Part shown: positions 14,701 to 22,033 of the stretch, piece after piece
Numbering within the stretch: position 1 is the first letter of the stretch
Layout of the letters: each line of letters opens with the position of its first letter
Assembly: GCA_029004695.1 (NCBI GenBank)
Contig: JAQVZB010000008.1
Span: forward strand, 1-23,298
Reading direction: 5' to 3'
Length of the DNA: 23,298 nt
Source of the DNA: Bacilli bacterium
Lineage (GTDB): Bacteria; Bacillota_I; Bacilli_A; RF39; UBA660
The notes under the pieces: model-generated
Databases searched by the model: none
The model's input: the letters and a program-made list of their open reading frames with translations, nothing else
Told to the model about the DNA's origin: nothing
Made by a program: the position numbers and the translations under genes

Positions 14701-14723
14701 TATTGATAGTAAAGAAGGTAAGT

Positions 14724-16091
14724 ATGAAAAAGATATTTAAATTAATAATATGTACTTTAATATTTAGTTTTATAAATGTTAATGCTGCGACTTTAACTTT
14801 TGAAGGTCCAGATAAAATTCAGCAAGGTACTTCTGGTAATCAAAAAATTATGCTTAATACAGCTGCAGGCGAAAAAATAATCAAAGTTGAGTTTGAATTA
14901 GATCTTGATGCCAATTATACTTCTTATGGGGTAACAAAAACTTCTTATATATTAGGAGAATTAAAATTAGGTAAGTCGATTTTATCAGCTAATAGTGGTT
15001 CGTATTTAAATGGTGAACTAGGTTCATTAACAGTAACAAATAATACTGGTAATAATAATCTTGCTATTATTAAAATTAAAAATATTATCTTTACTTATGA
15101 AGGCAATAGTACTCAAATAGGTATTGATTATTCAAAACAAATTACTTTAATAGCTACTACAACAACCTTAACAAAACCTAAAAGTAATAATGCCTTATTA
15201 AGTAATTTAACTTTTTCAGTCGGTAATATTACTCCTAAGTTTGATAGTAATATAACTGAATATAAAGTATTTGGGATTAAAGATACGATTAAAACAATAA
15301 CTATAAATCCAACCTGTGATAATTGTATGACAACAGTAAACTGTGAATTAGGTTGTAATAATGTTAATAATCAGTATCGACCTAGTTTAGAAATTGGGAA
15401 AAATATTATTAAAATTTCTACTTTAAGTGAATCAGGAAATAATAAAATGGATTATCTTATTACGATTTATCGTGGTGAAACAACTGATAATTCTTCGTTT
15501 CTAAGTAATATTGAAATAGAAGGTTTTAAATTAAATGAAAAATTTACGAAGAAAAATCTTGACTATACTTTAGAAGTTCCTAATGATTTAACGGAATTAA
15601 TTATTAATGCTACTTCTGAAGATGAAAAAGCTAAAGTTGAAATCAGAGGTAATGATAATTTAATTGTTGGGGATAATGTTATTACGATTACGGTAACATC
15701 ATCTGAAACTGAAAGTGTTAATATTTATAATATAACAGTTACTAGATTAGAAGTAGGAGAAATAATAAGTTCGACAACTCCTATTATTGAAAAAGATGAT
15801 AGTAATAATCAAACTTTATTAATTGTTTTACTTGTTTTAGGTGGTTTAGCTATAATTGGTACATCGGCTTATTTTATCTTTTTTAGGAAAAAGAAGAATG
15901 ATAAAAAAAAGCCAGAAATAATTACTGATGAAGGTAATATTAAAAAAAAGTCTAAAGAAACAGAAGTTTCGATTAAGGAAAATGTCCTTGCCGATGAATT
16001 AGATATGATTGATAAAAAGGTAAAACCAACAATTGATGAAGCCTTAGCAGATTTAATGACGACTAAAGAATTATTATTAGATGAAAAATAA
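14724..16091 (+). CDS. Surface-anchored protein with cohesin-like and two cadherin-like beta domains
   Basis: This 455-residue protein has a signal peptide (basic KK, hydrophobic core 4-17, likely cut near VNA at 19-21). Next is a cohesin/Ig-like beta domain (about 22-145). Two tandem domains follow with the pattern of the cadherin-like beta-sandwich family: SNNALLSNLTF...ITEYKV (from about 153) and NSSFLSNIEIEG...LDYTLEV (from about 255). A membrane helix lies near 363-386 with a basic stop (FFRKKKNDKKK), and a charged cytoplasmic tail to 455. So it is a type I membrane protein facing outward. The first cadherin-like domain has four cysteines C198, C201, C207, C211, unusual in this nearly Cys-free ectodomain. 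An upstream in-frame start at 14691 lies in the promoter, so ATG 14724 (after AAGAAGG) is chosen. Ligand unknown; it is a single transcription unit. Confidence 0.82.
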   Translation: MKKIFKLIICTLIFSFINVNAATLTFEGPDKIQQGTSGNQKIMLNTAAGEKIIKVEFELDLDANYTSYGVTKTSYILGELKLGKSILSANSGSYLNGELGSLTVTNNTGNNNLAIIKIKNIIFTYEGNSTQIGIDYSKQITLIATTTTLTKPKSNNALLSNLTFSVGNITPKFDSNITEYKVFGIKDTIKTITINPTCDNCMTTVNCELGCNNVNNQYRPSLEIGKNIIKISTLSESGNNKMDYLITIYRGETTDNSSFLSNIEIEGFKLNEKFTKKNLDYTLEVPNDLTELIINATSEDEKAKVEIRGNDNLIVGDNVITITVTSSETESVNIYNITVTRLEVGEIISSTTPIIEKDDSNNQTLLIVLLVLGGLAIIGTSAYFIFFRKKKNDKKKPEIITDEGNIKKKSKETEVSIKENVLADELDMIDKKVKPTIDEALADLMTTKELLLDEK

Positions 16092-16097
16092 TTGAAG

Positions 16098-16126
16098 CCC
16101 TTAATATAATATATTAGGGGTTTTTT
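16098..16126 (+). terminator. Terminator of the surface-protein gene, containing the next gene's SD and a TATAAT
   Basis: The 10-bp stem CCCTTAATAT/ATATTAGGGG (one T-G wobble; 16098-16107 and 16111-16120) has an AAT loop and six Ts. The 3' arm ends in AGGGG, which is the ribosome binding site of the gene starting at 16129. A TATAAT at 16105-16110 across the loop could be that gene's -10. Confidence 0.8.
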
Positions 16127-16128
16127 AA

Positions 16129-16752
16129 ATGATATTTATAGCTCATCGAGGTTTATATGATGAAAAGATAGGAGAAAATACGATATCAGCTTTTGATAAT
16201 GCTTTTAATAATGGTTATGATGGCATTGAATTAGATGTTAGAAAAACAAAAGATAATAAGATAGTTGTAATCCATGATTCTTTTATTTCAAGGGTCAGTG
16301 ATGGTTTTGGTCTAGTAAAAAATATGACTTATCACAATTTATTAAAATATAATTTTGGGAAAAGTTATAAAGAAAGAATTCCTTTATTAAAAGAAGTTAT
16401 TAATAGATACACCAATAAAATTATTTTAATTGAGTTAAAAGAATCTATTTTAATAGAGGAACTTGATTTAAATGCTAAAAACAATTATTATATAAGCTCA
16501 TTTAATTATGATTATATTAAAGATATTCCGAAATCAAATAATTATAAAAAAGGGATTATAAATTATGTTTTTAATTCTAATATTGATTTAAATAATATCG
16601 ATTTTATTATGATTTTAGATAATTTAATTAATGATAAAATATATAATTTTTATCAAAAAAACGGAATTGAAGTTATAATATATGGTGTTGGTAAAAATAT
16701 TAATATAAATTTAAATAAAAACGATATCAAAAAGACTAAATATATTATTTAG
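16129..16752 (+). CDS. Glycerophosphodiester phosphodiesterase
   Basis: The GDPD-family enzyme hydrolyses glycerophosphodiesters to glycerol-3-phosphate and an alcohol. It starts MIFIAHRG with catalytic H6 and R7. ENTISAF (16-22), ELDVRKT with metal ligands E34 and D36, and VIHDS with the second catalytic H49 complete the active-site set, and IELKES gives the later conserved Glu-Lys strand. At 207 residues it is shorter than the usual 240-250, with compressed barrel loops in the second half. There is no signal peptide, so it is cytoplasmic. The ATG comes three bases after the T run of the upstream terminator; the only SD, AGGGG (16116-16120), is in that terminator's 3' arm. Confidence 0.9.
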   Translation: MIFIAHRGLYDEKIGENTISAFDNAFNNGYDGIELDVRKTKDNKIVVIHDSFISRVSDGFGLVKNMTYHNLLKYNFGKSYKERIPLLKEVINRYTNKIILIELKESILIEELDLNAKNNYYISSFNYDYIKDIPKSNNYKKGIINYVFNSNIDLNNIDFIMILDNLINDKIYNFYQKNGIEVIIYGVGKNININLNKNDIKKTKYII

Positions 16753-16781
16753 TTGAATTAATATTTTTTTAATGATAAAAT
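16753..16781 (+). promoter_or_regulatory. Promoter of the ireB-trhP operon
   Basis: TTGAAT (16753-16758), a 17-base spacer and TAAAAT (16776-16781) with a TGA extended -10 at 16773-16775. Confidence 0.6.
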
Positions 16782-16803
16782 GTTATTGTCTAGAGGTGGT
16801 AAA

Positions 16804-17049
16804 ATGCTAGAAAAAACAAATCTATATAATTCGGAAATTTTTGAAGAGGCTTTAGTTAAAAAAACCCTTCAAGAGGTATATAATTCTCTTGAAGAAAGGG
16901 GATATAATCCGGTTAATCAACTAGTAGGATATTTCATAAGTGGAGATCCAGGTTATATTTCATCTTATCAAGATGCTCGCGGTAAAATATCGGAATTAGA
17001 TCGATCTAAAGTACTTATTACCGTACTTAAAGATTATTTAGATAAATGA
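16804..17049 (+). CDS. ireB: IreB family regulator (YrzL/DUF965)
   Basis: IreB is a small cytosolic protein. In enterococci it is phosphorylated on N-terminal threonines by the PASTA kinase IreK and negatively affects cephalosporin tolerance and peptidoglycan precursor supply. The 81 residues contain the diagnostic block GYNPVNQLVGYFISGDP from residue 33, followed by YISSYQDARGKI. T5 is a possible phosphorylation site (inference). The start is ATG 16804 after AGAGGTGG; a longer frame from 16780 runs through the promoter. It overlaps ruvX by four bases (ATGA). The order ireB-ruvX-yrzB-mltG is the Firmicute norm. Confidence 0.93.
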   Translation: MLEKTNLYNSEIFEEALVKKTLQEVYNSLEERGYNPVNQLVGYFISGDPGYISSYQDARGKISELDRSKVLITVLKDYLDK

Positions 17050-17456
17050 AGCATTTAGGAATGGATTTAGGAACTAAAACTTTAGGCCTTGCTACTAGTG
17101 ATAAACTTGGTATTATTGCATCACCTTATAAATTAATAAGGTATAATGATCTTAATTTATTAATTGAAGAATTATTAGCAATTATTATCAAAGAAAAAAT
17201 TGAAGTTCTAGTTTTAGGATATCCTAAAAATATGGATAATTCTTTAGGATTTGCCGTTCAAAGAACAATGGAATTTAAAGAATTATTACAAAGTAAATGT
17301 AATTTACCATTACATTTAATTGATGAGCGTTTAAGTACTGTAGAAGCAGAAAATATGCTCATTGATGCAAATGTATCTAGAAAAAAAAGAAAAAAGATAA
17401 TTGATGAAGTATCGGCAAGTATAATATTAGATACTTATTTAAGGAAAGTTGGTTAA
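17046..17456 (+). CDS. ruvX: Putative pre-16S rRNA nuclease / Holliday junction resolvase (YqgF)
   Basis: This 136-residue RNase H-fold nuclease has been assigned to Holliday junction resolution and to 5'-end processing of pre-16S rRNA. The first acidic motif is GMDLGTKTLGLA with D7; then VLGYPKNMDNSLGF, HLIDERLSTVEAE with the second acidic residue, and DEVSASIIL with the third complete the active site. Length is typical. It starts in the ireB stop and lies just ahead of the DUF1292 gene, whose ATG comes one base after its stop. Confidence 0.94.
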   Translation: MKHLGMDLGTKTLGLATSDKLGIIASPYKLIRYNDLNLLIEELLAIIIKEKIEVLVLGYPKNMDNSLGFAVQRTMEFKELLQSKCNLPLHLIDERLSTVEAENMLIDANVSRKKRKKIIDEVSASIILDTYLRKVG

Positions 17457-17457
17457 A

Positions 17458-17766
17458 ATGGATAAAAGCACTGGAAAAATAACAATTAAAAATAATGAAG
17501 GAAATCAAATTGAATGTGATGTTTTATTTACATTTGATGATGAAGAAACAAAAAATAGTTATATTGTATTTACAGATAATACTTTAGATGAAAGCGGTAA
17601 TATTAAAGTATATGCTAATACTTATGATCCTGAAGGTAAAACTGATGATTTAGGAGAAATAAAATCTGAAAAAGAATGGCAAATCATTGAAAATTTACTA
17701 GCTTCATTACAAGAAAAAATAGGAGAAGCAGAAAATGGATCAAAAACTGGAGAAGAAACAATATAA
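17458..17766 (+). CDS. yrzB: DUF1292 family protein (YrzB)
   Basis: This 102-residue acidic protein belongs to the DUF1292 family, of unknown function, nearly always between ruvX and mltG in Firmicutes. The typical pattern is visible: ECDVLFTFDDEETKNSYIVF near 20-40, then IKVYANTYDPE, then EKEWQIIENLLASLQEK. I chose ATG 17458 rather than an in-frame GTG at 17449, because AAGGAAAG serves the ATG. Its last 32 bases overlap the start of mltG, an unusually long overlap in this operon. Confidence 0.88.
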   Translation: MDKSTGKITIKNNEGNQIECDVLFTFDDEETKNSYIVFTDNTLDESGNIKVYANTYDPEGKTDDLGEIKSEKEWQIIENLLASLQEKIGEAENGSKTGEETI

Positions 17767-18838
17767 TTTAGATTATATTATTTCCAAAATTATTACGATA
17801 ATTACGATTTTAGGAGTGATAGCACTTGTATTTTTTATTAGTGTGTCGCTTTTTTTCTTAGCTCCAGTAGATAGTAGTAAAGATACTTTAATTAATTTTC
17901 TAGTTAAAGAAGGAGCATCTAAAATTCAAATCGCTGAAGAATTAGATAAAGCCGGCTTAATTAAAAATGCTTTCTTTTTTAAGTTTTATATGAAAATAAA
18001 TGAACAAGAAATTTATCCCGGAACATACAAATTATCAAAGAGTATGTCAGTAGATGAAATTATAAAAATATTAAATAGTGGCAATTCTTTAGAGAATGAA
18101 ACGATAACGGTAACTTTTATTGAAGGTAAGAAATTTATTAGTTATGTAAAACAAATTAGTGAAACCTTTGGTATTCCGGAAAATAATATTTTAGCGAAAT
18201 TATCTAACGAAGAATATTTAACATCTTTAATAGCTAAGTATTGGTTTTTAAATGAAACGATCTTAAATAAAGATATTAAATATCCCTTAGAGGGTTATTT
18301 ATTTCCAGATACTTATATCATTAAAAAAAGTGCTTCAATTGAAGATATTATAGATTTAATGCTTACAACTATGGATCAAAAATTAACGATTTATAAAGAT
18401 GAAATAAATTTGTCAAACTATAAAATAAATGAGATGATAACTTTAGCTTCAATTATTGAGTTAGAAGGAGCTAATAGTTTAGATCGAGCTGGAGTAGCAG
18501 GGGTATTTTATAATCGATTACAAAATGGTTGGACATTAGGTTCTGATGTTACTACTTATTATGCAGTTGATAAGAATTTTGATGTTGATTTATCAATAAA
18601 TGATATAAATTCTTGTAATCCTTATAATACGAGAGGAATATGTGTATCTGGATTACCAATTGGGCCAATAGCTAGTCCTAGTTTAGCTTCAATTGCAGCT
18701 GTAATTGAACCTACTAAACATGAATATTTTTACTTTGTTGCTGATAAATCAAAAAATACTTATTTTAGCAAGACAGAAACTGAGCATCGTGATATAATAA
18801 ATAAGTTAAAAAAAGAAGGTAACTGGTTTGAATATTAG
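17735..18838 (+). CDS. mltG: Endolytic murein transglycosylase MltG
   Basis: MltG cleaves nascent glycan strands at the membrane and is taken to be the terminator of peptidoglycan polymerisation. This 367-residue form has a short cytoplasmic N terminus, one membrane helix (about 20-46), a LysM-like subdomain (about 50-120) and the YceG catalytic domain. The catalytic Glu is E242 in ASIIELEGA. YPLEGYLFPDTY and GLPIGPIASPSLASI further along are family hallmarks, as is HEYFYFVADKS. The start lies inside yrzB, after GGAGAAG, which makes coupling likely. The stop overlaps the trmR ribosome binding site. Confidence 0.95.
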   Translation: MDQKLEKKQYNLDYIISKIITIITILGVIALVFFISVSLFFLAPVDSSKDTLINFLVKEGASKIQIAEELDKAGLIKNAFFFKFYMKINEQEIYPGTYKLSKSMSVDEIIKILNSGNSLENETITVTFIEGKKFISYVKQISETFGIPENNILAKLSNEEYLTSLIAKYWFLNETILNKDIKYPLEGYLFPDTYIIKKSASIEDIIDLMLTTMDQKLTIYKDEINLSNYKINEMITLASIIELEGANSLDRAGVAGVFYNRLQNGWTLGSDVTTYYAVDKNFDVDLSINDINSCNPYNTRGICVSGLPIGPIASPSLASIAAVIEPTKHEYFYFVADKSKNTYFSKTETEHRDIINKLKKEGNWFEY

Positions 18839-18850
18839 GAGGACACCCAA

Positions 18851-19447
18851 ATGAAAGAAGTAATAACTGAAATGGAACGGTATGCTATTGCTAATAATGT
18901 ACCGATTATTGAAATAGATTCAATCAAGTTTATTATGAAATATATTAGATTAAATAATGTCAAAAATGTCTTAGAAATAGGTTCAGCAATTGGATACTCG
19001 GCTATTTTAATGGCTAATGCTACTGATAATGTCGAAATAACAACCATTGAAAAAGATGAAAAAAGATATAAAGAAGCTGTTAAAAATGTCAATAAATGTG
19101 GGTTAGATAAAAGAATCGATATAGTCTTTAATGATGCTTTAGAAGTTAATTTAGCCGGTCATAGCTATGATTTAATCTTTATTGATGCTGCTAAAGGATC
19201 ATATATTAAATTTTTTGAAAAATTTTGTCATTATTTAAATCCGGGAGGAGTAATAATAACTGATAATTTAAAATTTCATGGTCTTGTAAATAATAAAACT
19301 TCCGTAAATACTAAAAGTTTAAGAGGAATTGTTGATAAAATTGAGAAATATATTAGTTTTTTAAATGATAATAAAGATTATATAACTAAATTTTATGATA
19401 TAGGAGATGGCTTATCAGTAAGCATTAAAAAAAATAATGAAAAATAA
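18851..19447 (+). CDS. trmR: tRNA 5-hydroxyuridine methyltransferase TrmR
   Basis: TrmR (YrrM in Bacillus) methylates 5-hydroxyuridine at wobble position 34 of certain tRNAs to 5-methoxyuridine, using SAM. The 198-residue protein has the class I SAM motif VLEIGSAIGYSAI (40-52), the acidic end of strand 2 (TIEKDEKRY), and the metal-binding LIFIDAAKGSY and IITDN motifs typical of the O-methyltransferase family 3. AGGAGG at 18838-18843 precedes ATG 18851. It is followed immediately by the two U32 genes that make its substrate, so enzyme and substrate pathway are in one operon. Confidence 0.92.
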   Translation: MKEVITEMERYAIANNVPIIEIDSIKFIMKYIRLNNVKNVLEIGSAIGYSAILMANATDNVEITTIEKDEKRYKEAVKNVNKCGLDKRIDIVFNDALEVNLAGHSYDLIFIDAAKGSYIKFFEKFCHYLNPGGVIITDNLKFHGLVNNKTSVNTKSLRGIVDKIEKYISFLNDNKDYITKFYDIGDGLSVSIKKNNEK

Positions 19448-20231
19448 TAAAATATTAGTAAGTGTAAATAATTTGGAAGATATAAAAAAATATGAGGAAA
19501 TTGGGATAACTAATTTTCTTTTTGCACTAGAAGATTTTTCGGTTGGTTATCAAGCTTTTAGTTTAAATGAGTTAATTAATTTAGATGTTAATGTTTATTT
19601 AAATATTAATATTATTATGGATACTAAAAAAATAGCTGAATTTAATAAAATAATTAGTAAATTAACCTTTATCAAAGGGATTTTTTTTGAAGATGTAGGT
19701 TTATATTATATATTAAGAGATACTAAGATACCATTAATTTGGAATCAAGCTCATTTTGTCATTAATAGCCTTAGTATTAATTCTTGGCTTGAAAGAGTAG
19801 AAAGTGCATCACTATCAAATGAACTTACTTTAAATGAAATTAAAGATATCTTAAATAAGACTAATAAACCTTTAATAATGCCTGTTTATGGTTTAAATAT
19901 GGCAATGTATTCAAGAAGATATTTACTAACCTTTTTTAATAAATATCATAATTTAAAATTAATTAAAAGTGGATTATTAAAAGTTCATAATCAAGATAAT
20001 ACTTTTTATGCTACCGAAAATGAGAATGGGACAGCTTTATTTTATAATCAACCTTTTAATTATATATCTTATTTAAATAAGATAAATGATCAAAAAATAT
20101 TATTCTATTTAATTAACCATCCGCAACTTAATTTTGAAATGGTTAATAATTTAATTAATCATCAAGAAACAATAAGTGAAGAAAAATTTTTAAAAGAAAA
20201 AACCATTTATAAATTGGAGGATAAATTATGA
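19437..20231 (+). CDS. trhP1: U32 peptidase-like tRNA hydroxylation protein P1
   Basis: This 264-residue protein occupies the yrrN position and pairs with the next gene. Both belong to the U32 family, now known to act in prephenate-dependent hydroxylation of tRNA U34. It starts NKILVSVNNLEDIKKYEEIG and has the barrel pattern NFLFALEDFSVGYQAF and PLIWNQAHFVINSLS seen in the short U32 partner. It contains no cysteine at all, so it cannot carry the iron-sulfur cluster found in the longer partner. It is somewhat shorter than Bacillus YrrN (about 309). It overlaps trmR by 11 bases and has no Shine-Dalgarno of its own, which indicates translational coupling. Confidence 0.85.
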   Translation: MKNNKILVSVNNLEDIKKYEEIGITNFLFALEDFSVGYQAFSLNELINLDVNVYLNINIIMDTKKIAEFNKIISKLTFIKGIFFEDVGLYYILRDTKIPLIWNQAHFVINSLSINSWLERVESASLSNELTLNEIKDILNKTNKPLIMPVYGLNMAMYSRRYLLTFFNKYHNLKLIKSGLLKVHNQDNTFYATENENGTALFYNQPFNYISYLNKINDQKILFYLINHPQLNFEMVNNLINHQETISEEKFLKEKTIYKLEDKL

Positions 20232-21421
20232 TTGAATTATTATCACCAGCTGGGGATATGGAAAAATTAAAAATCGCCTTACATTATGGAGCTGATGCAG
20301 TCTATTTTGGTGGTCAAAGCTTTAGTTTAAGAGCTAATGCTAAAAATTTTTCTAATAAAGAAATAAAAGAAGCGGTCAAATTAGCTCATCGTTTAAATAA
20401 AAAAGTTTATGTTACGGTTAATATTGTTTTTCATGATGAAAATTTTAAAGATTTAGAAACTTATTTATTATATTTAGATGATATCGATGTTGATGCGATT
20501 ATGGTAAGTGATGTAGCTGTTTTAGATTTATGTAACAAACTCAATTTAAAATTAAAAAGATATATATCTACTCAAGCCAGTATTTTAAATAAAGAAGCAG
20601 CTTTATTTTATAAAGAATTAGGAGCCTCTCGAGTCGTACTTGCTCGTGAAGCAATGAAAGAAGATGTTATTGCAATTAAAGAAGCTACTAATCTAAGTTT
20701 AGAAACCTTTGTTCATGGCGCTATGTGTACTTCATTTAGCGGTCGATGTATATTATCAAATTATTGTACTAATAGAGATTCTAATCGAGGGGGATGTGCT
20801 CAAGTATGCAGATGGAATTTTTCGCTTTTTGATCTTGATAATAATCTGATTAGTGATAATTTTTGGATGTCACCTAAAGATTTAAATATGTCAACTTCAA
20901 TTATCGATATGATTGATAGTGGGATTGATTCATTTAAAATTGAAGGCCGAATGAGAAGCATTTATTATATAGCTACTATTCTCCATGTTTATCGAAATAT
21001 TTTTGATAAAATAAGTACTAATACCTTAAATAAATCATATACTAACTACTACCTTAATATATTAAAAAGATGTGCTAATCGAGAAACAGCACCCCAATTT
21101 TTTAATCAATTTCCGAATGAAAATGATCAATATTATTTACAAAATCGTGATGAATTATCAAATCAAGATTTTTTAGGTATCGTTTTAGAAAATAAAGATG
21201 GAATAATTACGATTGAACAAAGGAATTATTTTAAGGTAGGAGATATAGTTCAATTTTTTGGCCCTAATATCGAAATGTTAAACTATAAAGTTGATAAAAT
21301 ATATAATGAAAAAATGGTAACAATCGAAATTGCCAATCATCCCCAAATGATTATCAAAATTAAAGCGAATTTACCTGTTTCTAAGTTTGATATGATGAGA
21401 AGCAAATTATTTGACATTTAG
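20228..21421 (+). CDS. trhP2: U32 family tRNA hydroxylation protein P2
   Basis: This 397-residue U32 protein (YrrO position) is the cluster-bearing partner in prephenate-dependent tRNA U34 hydroxylation. It opens with the family start ELLSPAGDMEKLKIALHYGA, and YFGGQSFSLRANA follows. The cysteine signature is complete: C167 (HGAMC), C174 (SGRC), C190 and C194 (GGCAQVCRW), with the family spacing of 6, 15 and 3 residues between them; C180 is extra. IEGRMRS and a C-terminal beta domain ending MRSKLFDI follow. The start overlaps trhP1 (ATGA) after GGAGG. The last codons overlap the greA promoter. In Bacillus, udk lies between this gene and greA; it is absent here. Confidence 0.94.
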   Translation: MIELLSPAGDMEKLKIALHYGADAVYFGGQSFSLRANAKNFSNKEIKEAVKLAHRLNKKVYVTVNIVFHDENFKDLETYLLYLDDIDVDAIMVSDVAVLDLCNKLNLKLKRYISTQASILNKEAALFYKELGASRVVLAREAMKEDVIAIKEATNLSLETFVHGAMCTSFSGRCILSNYCTNRDSNRGGCAQVCRWNFSLFDLDNNLISDNFWMSPKDLNMSTSIIDMIDSGIDSFKIEGRMRSIYYIATILHVYRNIFDKISTNTLNKSYTNYYLNILKRCANRETAPQFFNQFPNENDQYYLQNRDELSNQDFLGIVLENKDGIITIEQRNYFKVGDIVQFFGPNIEMLNYKVDKIYNEKMVTIEIANHPQMIIKIKANLPVSKFDMMRSKLFDI

Positions 21422-21439
21422 ATATATTTGTAGTATCCT
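21411..21439 (+). promoter_or_regulatory. Candidate promoter of greA
   Basis: A consensus TTGACA (21411-21416) inside the last codons of trhP2 is followed after 17 bases by TATCCT (21434-21439), a 4/6 -10. There is no terminator after trhP2, so greA probably also receives read-through. Confidence 0.5.
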
Positions 21440-21476
21440 TATTTAGATTTAATTAAACAAGAAGGGAAAATGTGTT

Positions 21477-21947
21477 ATGACAAGAAAAGAAATTCACTTA
21501 ACTAGCGAAGGATTTTTAGAGTTAGAAACTGAATTAAACATACTTAAAACGGAAAGAAGACCCCAGATTATTGAAGCTATTAAAGAAGCCAGAGCACAAG
21601 GTGATTTATCAGAAAATGCTGATTATGATGCAGCAAGAAATGAACAAGCTGAAGTAGAAAGTAGAATCACTGAACTTGAATATATGTTAAGCAATGCTAA
21701 AATTATTGAAAAAAAAGAAACCAATGGCGTAGTAGATTTAGGTTCGACAGTAATAATTGAATACGTAGAAGATAAAGAAACTGAAGAGTACCAAATTGTT
21801 GGTTCAATGGAAGCTGATCCATTTGAAAATAAAATTTCAAATGAATCGCCAATTGGAAAAGCAATTATTAATAAAAAAGTAGGCGATATTATAAGTGTTG
21901 AATCACCTACTGGTAGTTATAACATAAAAATTATTAAAATTAATTAA
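21477..21947 (+). CDS. greA: Transcription elongation factor GreA
   Basis: GreA enters the RNA polymerase secondary channel and stimulates cleavage of backtracked transcripts. The 156-residue protein has the N-terminal coiled coil (about 1-75), with the acidic tip region ARAQGDLSENADYDAARNEQ holding the conserved D, E and D residues, and the C-terminal FKBP-like domain ending in ISVESPTGSYNIKIIKI, with SPIGKAIINKKVGD before it. The start follows AAGAAGGG. Its stop is in the 3' arm of a terminator. Confidence 0.96.
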   Translation: MTRKEIHLTSEGFLELETELNILKTERRPQIIEAIKEARAQGDLSENADYDAARNEQAEVESRITELEYMLSNAKIIEKKETNGVVDLGSTVIIEYVEDKETEEYQIVGSMEADPFENKISNESPIGKAIINKKVGDIISVESPTGSYNIKIIKIN

Positions 21948-21958
21948 TAATTTTTTTT
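21927..21958 (+). terminator. AT-only terminator of greA
   Basis: The 11-bp stem AAAATTATTAA/TTAATAATTTT (21927-21937, 21944-21954), with a six-base loop, runs into a T run to 21958. It contains no G-C pair, and the greA stop (21945-21947) lies in the 3' arm. Confidence 0.6.
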
Positions 21959-21977
21959 ATAATGATTATTATATGAG

Positions 21978-22006
21978 TTGCATAAAATTGGGATATAAAG
22001 TATAAT
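21978..22006 (+). promoter_or_regulatory. Promoter of tig
   Basis: TTGCAT (21978-21983), a 17-base spacer and consensus TATAAT (22001-22006), 28 bases before the start codon. The same TTGCA-type -35 with 17-base spacing is seen at rpsU. Confidence 0.65.
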
Positions 22007-22033
22007 AAATAAGACTTTACAAGGAGGAATAAA

